Assembly (NCBI GenBank): GCA_021817025.1
Contig: JAKAWF010000120.1
Coordinates: 1 to 8,955 of the forward strand
From: a bacterium
GTDB lineage: Bacteria > Chloroflexota > Dormibacteria > UBA8260 > Bog-877
DNA length: 8,955 nucleotides
Direction: 5' to 3'
Shown here: positions 4,571 to 8,955 of the stretch, in pieces
Numbering within the stretch: position 1 is the first letter of the stretch
Layout of the letters: every line of letters starts with the position of its first letter
Made by a program: the position numbers and the translations under genes
The notes under the pieces: generated by a model
Database searches by the model: none
The model's input: only the letters and a program-made list of their open reading frames with translations
What the model was told of the DNA's origin: nothing

Positions 4571-6960
4571 TCTGATCCCCCTTGGCCAGCGGCCTTGTCC
4601 CGGAGTTCGGGGTGGATGCGGATCACCTCCGACGGGCGGCCACCAGACGGGTCGGCGATATCAACCACTCGCACCCAGCCCGCGCTGACCAGAACAGTGA
4701 GCCCGGCCCGAACGCGCTCCGGGTCGGTTAGCCCAGACCAGCCGTGCCGGTAGATGTCCCGCAAGCTGCTGCGGTCGGGGACTTGGCCCTTCTCGATCCT
4801 CTGCGCCAGCACCGCTGCCGTGCTGAGAACGGGGTCGAGCTCCTCCGCGTAGACCTTTCGCGCGTGTTGCTCAAGAAAGTCGACCCAGGCTGCCCCGAGT
4901 TGAGTGGCTTGGAGCGATACTGGACCTGCCGCCCCACCGCTCACGACTTCGATCAGATGGAATGTCAGAGCGAGTGCTGGGAGCAAGGAACGGTATTTGG
5001 CAAGATGGGAGTTGAACGCGGGCGCGTCCGCGTAGATGCCGCCGCGGAGGTGGCCTTCGAGTTCATCCCGAAACGCGTCGTAGAGCTCCTGTGCATCTGG
5101 TGCGAAGGTGAGGAATGGCAAATCGTTGGCACCTTGATCTGCAGAGAGGGTGCTGGGATCGAGGTGGTCGAGCTGGCTGAAGCACTCGGTGGCACGGGCG
5201 CGCGCCTTGCCGTCGGGCCAGCGATGGGGTCGCTCCCACGGCGGCAGTGCGTCGGGCCAGACGAGAATCTGCAGGCGCTGCAGGAGTCCGTCTGCCCCCC
5301 AGCCCCCGAGCACGGCTTCGGCGACGTAGCGACGGAGCTTGCCAGGCTGGATGCCACCGAACAGACCAAGGCACAGGGCAGGGATGTGGATCGTGCCTCG
5401 TCCGATTCGGTCGAAGGTGTAGTCGCCGGTGCCATTCCAGCCTTCCAGGTAGAATTCCCGTTCTCCCTCGCGCCCGGGCTGGTCCATCATTCTCAGCAGC
5501 CCCGTTAGCTCATCTCGAAGCACTAACAGGCCTCGGGGGTTCTCGCGCAGGAGTTCGCCGAGCTTGGCCACCGTGGAGTCCTGGGTCACGTACCGACGTT
5601 CGACGATCTCCAATTTGGCCGCTTCTTCGTGCTTGACGCGGAGCTTGTCCTCGGCGTCGTCCATTTCGGCGGCCTTTCCGGCCTTCACCGCCGCGTGGAG
5701 GCGATCCTTGATTACCTTGATCTCCAACCCAAGGCGTTCCATCGCACTGACGTTCCCCTCGACCTCCAACTGGTAGGTGGCCATCGCCTCACGGGCAAGG
5801 CCGAAGATTGGGCGGGTGCCCTCGGCGATCGCCTGGGTCTTCATATCGCCAGACGGGCCGACGATCGCGCCCCACAGGTTCGCCACCACGAGGAAGTCGT
5901 CGAATTGGTTTGGGCGAATGGCCAGCTGGCGGCCAATGATGTTGCCAGCCGCTACGACAGCGGGCGCCGCCAGGTATTCGAGCGGCAGCTTGGCTCGGTC
6001 GGCGGCGTCTATGAGCCACGGGCGCCAGGGGCCAGGTACCAACTCGGCGGGTAGCGTCGGAGTTGGCTCAGGCTTGGGAAGGTCCTTCCGGAGGGGCCAG
6101 GGCTCTTTCTCATCGCACGGCAGGCTCGCGGGTCCGGCTGGGGCGTATCTTCCCACCGACACGGCGATCCTATGTACTTCTTCATCGTCAAGGGGCGGCT
6201 GGCAGCGCTCTTGGTTCTCTACCAGCAGAGCGGCCTCAATGGCCGACGCGGACATGCCTGGGCGGCGCATCAACCCTGCGAGGGACGCCAGGGTTGCGTT
6301 GCGTTGGCCCTCGACGAGCACCTCCTCGACGGGGGCCTTGGTCAGGGGTCTCTTTCGCAGCAGGTGCAACAGCCACTCCGGCGCCGCGGGTAGCGCCCCA
6401 TCGATCGGGCTGCGCCACTCATAGAGGGCGCTACCTTTTGCATGCACACTCGGCGGCGCCACCACGTAGCCGTTCACCCCCCGCCAGTCCCAGCCAGGCC
6501 TGAACCCGACAAGGTTTTGGCCGCCGGTGGCCTGGAAGTAGAAGTGCATGCCCTTGGCGGTGAAGACGCTGGGGAGCGCCTTGGGGTCCCCGTCGTCTGC
6601 CCGCACCATGGACTCGAACTCCACCACCGCGTCCGTGGTGTCGAGATCGAGCACGTCAGCCCAGACGCCAGTTCGCAGCCCCACGTTGGCGTCGGGCAAC
6701 TGCGTCCACCAGCGCTCCACGGTGGACACATCGGTGCTGGCGTCCAGTAGCCCCCGGGGGGTCCGGGGGTGTTTGCCGACCGAAGGGCAAATGGCCTTCC
6801 CACATGAGCAGCCCGCGCCGACGGGGCTGTGCAGGGGGAACACGGGCCAACCGCGTCCGGCATAGGCCAAGGCGGCCTCGCCCTGTGGCGATAGGCTGGC
6901 TGACCTCCCACTGCCACCTGGACCTTGGCGGGTTGGAGACGCCGGTTTGGCGGTGGTCAC
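4567..6960 (-). CDS. Bifunctional primase-polymerase with DUF3987 helicase-like domain
   Basis: A 797-aa replication protein. Residues about 25-200 form an archaeo-eukaryotic-type Prim-Pol domain: GEAALAYAGRGWPVFPLH near the start, CSCGKAICPSVGKHPR (51-66, C51/C53/C58/H64), the acidic motif DVLDLDTTD (102-110), GMHFYFQ (137-143) and GVNGYVVAPPS (161-171). Residues about 217-272 (GQRNATLASLAGLMR..DDEEVHRIAVSV) match a primase C-terminal helical module. From about 300 on, a DUF3987-type P-loop domain follows: Walker A-like GAIVGPSGDMKT (364-375), a long helical stretch, a Walker B-like LLVLRDELTG (478-487) and FGGIQPGKLRR (534-544). Priming and unwinding are thus joined in one protein, as in many plasmid and phage-like elements, and would support replication after excision. 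The start is GTG at 6960 with a modest GGCGG five bases upstream. The same frame stays open without a usual start codon back to about 7080. The gene heads the operon and its stop overlaps the next start. Confidence 0.93.
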   Translation of the reverse strand: MTTAKPASPTRQGPGGSGRSASLSPQGEAALAYAGRGWPVFPLHSPVGAGCSCGKAICPSVGKHPRTPRGLLDASTDVSTVERWWTQLPDANVGLRTGVWADVLDLDTTDAVVEFESMVRADDGDPKALPSVFTAKGMHFYFQATGGQNLVGFRPGWDWRGVNGYVVAPPSVHAKGSALYEWRSPIDGALPAAPEWLLHLLRKRPLTKAPVEEVLVEGQRNATLASLAGLMRRPGMSASAIEAALLVENQERCQPPLDDEEVHRIAVSVGRYAPAGPASLPCDEKEPWPLRKDLPKPEPTPTLPAELVPGPWRPWLIDAADRAKLPLEYLAAPAVVAAGNIIGRQLAIRPNQFDDFLVVANLWGAIVGPSGDMKTQAIAEGTRPIFGLAREAMATYQLEVEGNVSAMERLGLEIKVIKDRLHAAVKAGKAAEMDDAEDKLRVKHEEAAKLEIVERRYVTQDSTVAKLGELLRENPRGLLVLRDELTGLLRMMDQPGREGEREFYLEGWNGTGDYTFDRIGRGTIHIPALCLGLFGGIQPGKLRRYVAEAVLGGWGADGLLQRLQILVWPDALPPWERPHRWPDGKARARATECFSQLDHLDPSTLSADQGANDLPFLTFAPDAQELYDAFRDELEGHLRGGIYADAPAFNSHLAKYRSLLPALALTFHLIEVVSGGAAGPVSLQATQLGAAWVDFLEQHARKVYAEELDPVLSTAAVLAQRIEKGQVPDRSSLRDIYRHGWSGLTDPERVRAGLTVLVSAGWVRVVDIADPSGGRPSEVIRIHPELRDKAAGQGGSE

Positions 6961-7093
6961 GAGGGCCGCCGACCGTAGAGACTTGAACTTGTGGTCGAAG
7001 AGCTGGTAATCTCGAACGTGGGGCGACGTGACATGAACACGGGACTCCAGGGCCTCCCGCGCTGGCTGGGCGCTGGAGGCCTATTCTTATCTG
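6961..7093. other. Intergenic region between XRE regulator and primase
   Basis: It holds the 29-nt stem-loop at 7052-7080, probably the primase operon's 5' leader, and an uncertain 25-codon minus-strand frame (ATG at 7034). That frame ends in a TGA overlapping the primase GTG (GTGA), with GGAG ten bases upstream of its ATG. It could be a coupled leader peptide, but its Ser/Thr-rich sequence resembles nothing I know. No clear promoter was found. Confidence 0.3.
7052..7080. terminator. Stem-loop downstream of the XRE regulator gene
   Basis: On the minus strand, GCCTCC-A-GCGC, a 7-nt loop CCAGCCA, then GCGC-G-GGAGGC: ten base pairs interrupted by one A·G mismatch. It begins 13 nt after the regulator's stop codon and lies about 90 nt before the primase start. 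No T-run follows, so it could be a terminator, an attenuator or a processing site. Confidence 0.45.
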
Positions 7094-7447
7094 CTATCTG
7101 CTGCTGGTGGGCAGGGGGCTGGCCTCGGCCACGTTCGTGGGTTCGGACTCTGGCTGGCTCAGGTCCGGCGCGACGCGGATGAGCCGATCGATGCCGTCCA
7201 GGGCAATTGGAGGGGTGTTCGCCAACGCTCGGGCAATTCTGCCGATCGTGGTCCCGCTCACGGGCCGGCCTCGGAGGGCACCGGACAGGGTAGGTTCGGC
7301 AACACCAGCTAGTCGGCAGAGGTCCTGGGCGAGCAAGCCGCGCAGGGCTAGAGCACGTCGCAGCTCGACCGGGTCCAGCCTGAGCTCACCCCCGCGTGAC
7401 GTTGCTGAGCTTCGCACGACCCAAGGATGAGCTCTGCCCGATCGCAA
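7094..7447 (-). CDS. XRE-family helix-turn-helix regulator
   Basis: A small protein (117 aa from TTG 7447; 107 aa if it starts at GTG 7417). Residues about 25-80 form a five-helix XRE/Cro-type DNA-binding domain: LDPVELRRALALRGLLAQDL then CRLAGVAEPTLSGALRG, with helix 2 'LAQDLCRLAG' and the recognition helix 'AEPTLSGALRG', followed by TTIGRIARALANTP. The C-terminal ~30 residues are Pro, Ser and Glu rich and probably unstructured. Neither candidate start has a clear ribosome site; a leaderless message or non-standard start is possible. The gene follows a block of strong inverted repeats (7448-7492) that could be its operator, and precedes the primase operon. It is a likely repressor of replication or excision genes, by analogy with other integrative elements. 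Confidence 0.8.
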   Translation of the reverse strand: MRSGRAHPWVVRSSATSRGGELRLDPVELRRALALRGLLAQDLCRLAGVAEPTLSGALRGRPVSGTTIGRIARALANTPPIALDGIDRLIRVAPDLSQPESEPTNVAEASPLPTSSR

Positions 7448-7492
7448 GTCACCGGGCCAAAATGTGGGCCCGGTAAAGTGACCCCGGGGTCA
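7448..7492. promoter_or_regulatory. Two adjacent strong inverted repeats upstream of the XRE gene
   Basis: First, ACCGGGCC (7451-7458) and GGCCCGGT (7467-7474) form a perfect 8-bp inverted repeat around AAAATGTG. Second, TGACCCCGGGGTCA (7479-7492) is a perfect 14-bp palindrome. GTCAC (7448-7452) and GTGAC (7478-7482) extend the outer symmetry with a 3-nt offset. The block lies between the stop of the 188-aa gene (7495) and the start of the XRE gene. It may be the operator/promoter of the regulator, a terminator of the integrase transcript, or both; no T-run is present. Confidence 0.5.
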
Positions 7493-7494
7493 GA

Positions 7495-8061
7495 TCACTG
7501 GGCGGCTGGCTGACCAGCTGGGGGTGTGATGCCGGCGTAAGCCGCCATCATCTTGCCGATGCCCTCCATCAGCTTGGGTGGGTCCACATCGCCGCACGCA
7601 GTGGATACGGCTCTCTCTGCCTCGCGTTTGACATAGCGCCAACGGTCAGCATCGCCGGGATACCGTGTGGCTTGGCGCTCCGCGATGCCAACCCAGGTTT
7701 GGTGTCGGACGAAGTGCTCCCAGGCCCAAAGTGCTCGGCGCGCCCATACAGGCTCGACGTCTCGGCGGAGTCGAGGCGGTTGACCTCCCATCTGGCGATC
7801 TGTACGGGATGCCCAATCTGCCAGGTTGTGGATGTGATCACGGGCTGTTGACCAGGACATGCCAGCCGCTGGCCAGGGCGGAGGGGCTTCGAAGGATTGT
7901 GACGGCAACAGGGGTGGTCCGGCCAATTCTAGGAGTAGGTCAGCTTCGAACTCCTCGAGTTCCAACCCAGCGTCCACGGCCGCACACTCGATCCAGGTTC
8001 TGCGCACCAAGTACTGGTGCAGTCGGGCGATAGCGGGCTGGGAGGGCACCTTGGTAGTCAA
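7495..8061 (-). CDS. Hypothetical protein coupled to the integrase (188 aa)
   Basis: I do not recognise this protein. The start is TTG at 8061, overlapping the integrase stop (TTGA), with GGAGAG (8070-8075) eight bases upstream, which supports it. The N-terminal ~50 residues (ARLHQYLVRRTWIECAAVDAGLELEEFEADLLLELAG) are helical and could include a helix-turn-helix-like turn around AAVDAGLELEEF. A Pro-rich linker (about 48-66) follows. The C-terminal two thirds are helical and Trp- and Arg-rich (WSTARDHIHNLADWASRTDRQ; WARRALWAWEHFVRHQTWVGIAE). There is no cysteine cluster, membrane segment or signal. Its position directly after an integrase makes an excision or recombination directionality role conceivable, but it is much larger than typical Xis proteins and this is only a positional guess. 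Confidence 0.7.
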   Translation of the reverse strand: MTTKVPSQPAIARLHQYLVRRTWIECAAVDAGLELEEFEADLLLELAGPPLLPSQSFEAPPPWPAAGMSWSTARDHIHNLADWASRTDRQMGGQPPRLRRDVEPVWARRALWAWEHFVRHQTWVGIAERQATRYPGDADRWRYVKREAERAVSTACGDVDPPKLMEGIGKMMAAYAGITPPAGQPAAQ

Positions 8062-8955
8062 CCCGACTTCTCTCCGGTCAGGATTCCATCGAGGGTGTTA
8101 GCGACGGCTCGCTGGGCCCCAGGAACTGCGTGGACGTAGGTGCGAAGGGTCGTGAGCGCCGTGCTGTGTCCCAATTGATCTTGGACATCGCGCACTGGAA
8201 TGCCCGCTGCAGCCAGCACCGTGGCCGTGGTATGGCGCAGATCGTGGAACCTTATCCGGGGAAGCCCCAGGGCTACGCAGGTCCGCTGGAATACTTTGGT
8301 GACGTGCGTTCCCTCGCGTGGGGAGCCGGTTGCGGTCGTGAAGATCAGACCGTCGGTGTCCTGCCAGTCTGCCCCGGCAGCCAGACGCTCCGTTAGCTGC
8401 TGAGCGCGTTGCTGGGCAAGGGCGGCAATGGCCACCGGCGGAAGGAGGAGGGTGCGTCGACTTCGGGACGTTTTCGGCTCCCCGAACACCCAGGCGCCGC
8501 GAACCCGCTGAAGCGTCCGCGCGATCCGCAGTTCACCAAGCTCGGGATCGAAGTCGCCCCAATGAAGGCCAAGCAGCTCGCCTTGGCGAGCGCCAGTCGC
8601 GAGTGCGAGCACCCATAGCGGACCGTCCCGCTCGGTGGCAGTAGCCGCGATGAGCCTCCGCGCCTGGCTTCCCGTCAGGATGGTGGGCTCCCGCTCAGGC
8701 ACCCGTGGCGGATCCGCCAAGGTTGCCACGTTTCGGGTTAAGACACCTTCACGCACGGCAGCTGACAGCGCCGCCCTCAAGACCGCGCGGAGATGGTGAA
8801 CGCTCCGCGGAGCATGCCCATCGGCCAGCTGTGCGGCGAGTAGTGCGTTCACCTGGCGTACCTCCAAGCGGGCGAGCGGCACTGTCCCCAGTGCTGGGAT
8901 CACGTGCTGGCGCAAGAGGCCCCGATAGCGCTCGACGGTCCTGGGTCGGCATCGG
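8058..8955 (-). CDS. int: Phage-type tyrosine recombinase/integrase, 5' end outside window
   Basis: 298 residues are visible; the N-terminus lies past 8955. The frame stays open to the edge and reads TVERYRGLLRQHVIPALGTVPL, a normal SAM-like core-binding domain, so a TTG at 8915 is an internal Leu, not the start. The core-binding domain runs to about residue 90. The catalytic domain follows with all six active-site residues: Arg in LATGARQGELLGLHW (R123 of the visible part), Lys in EPKTSRSRR (K161), His and Arg in FHDLRHTTA (H237, R240), His in QLGHST (H263) and the nucleophile Tyr in LRTYVH (Y273). The enzyme therefore appears intact and would carry out site-specific integration and excision of the element. 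Its stop overlaps the next gene's TTG start. No tRNA or duplicated attachment core is visible in the window. Confidence 0.93.
   Translation of the reverse strand, partial: RCRPRTVERYRGLLRQHVIPALGTVPLARLEVRQVNALLAAQLADGHAPRSVHHLRAVLRAALSAAVREGVLTRNVATLADPPRVPEREPTILTGSQARRLIAATATERDGPLWVLALATGARQGELLGLHWGDFDPELGELRIARTLQRVRGAWVFGEPKTSRSRRTLLLPPVAIAALAQQRAQQLTERLAAGADWQDTDGLIFTTATGSPREGTHVTKVFQRTCVALGLPRIRFHDLRHTTATVLAAAGIPVRDVQDQLGHSTALTTLRTYVHAVPGAQRAVANTLDGILTGEKSG

Noticed and set aside
4744..5508. 254-aa plus-strand frame within the primase gene
   Set aside because: Antisense to the well-supported DUF3987 domain, with no motifs of its own.
6977..7018. tRNA-like T-loop sequences (GTTCAAGTC and GTTCGAGAT on the minus strand)
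   Set aside because: No 5-bp T stem flanks them, and no acceptor, D or anticodon arm can be drawn.
7091..7107. Short tandem repeat GCAGATAGCAGATA at the end of the XRE gene
   Set aside because: Only two 7-bp units, mostly coding; too short to claim an integrase arm site.

Overview
GC-rich bacterial DNA carrying most of an integrative mobile element (integrated plasmid-, phage- or ICE-like). All confident genes lie on the minus strand, apart from one small zinc-ribbon gene on the plus strand at the left. High GC, frequent GTG/TTG starts and the gene types fit an actinobacterial, Chloroflexota-like or similar GC-rich host, but nothing here fixes the taxon. No rRNA, tRNA or CRISPR array was seen.

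Layout, right to left (the direction of transcription). A tyrosine integrase (8058-8955, 5' end outside the window) overlaps a 188-aa protein of unknown function. Two strong inverted repeats (7448-7492) separate them from a small XRE-type HTH regulator (7094-7447). A 29-nt stem-loop (7052-7080) follows. Then comes a tight replication/recombination operon: a 797-aa primase-polymerase/DUF3987 helicase-like protein, a 271-aa and a 159-aa protein of unknown function, and a small serine recombinase. Starts and stops overlap or nearly touch throughout. Next is a 260-bp intergenic region with two ordered repeat families: four TGTTGGG-type heptads every 22-24 bp, and three CTACWGTAG palindromes exactly 30 bp apart. 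These sit just upstream of a gene for a ribbon-helix-helix-like protein with a long coiled coil, followed by a winged-helix-like protein. The left edge holds an 80-aa double zinc ribbon (plus strand) and the decayed start of a DNA adenine methyltransferase gene (minus strand).

How the parts may work together (inference): the integrase moves the element in and out of the chromosome. The primase-helicase would support autonomous replication after excision. The serine recombinase may resolve multimers or invert DNA. The RHH/coiled-coil protein with its upstream repeats looks like a self-regulated partition or replication-control module. The XRE and winged-helix proteins are probable regulators.

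The most unusual signal is a 20-bp-arm inverted repeat (4464-4515) inside the coding sequence of the 271-aa gene, with another copy of one arm 230 bp away (4266-4285) in a different reading frame. Because the frame differs, the nucleotide sequence rather than the peptide appears to be what is repeated.
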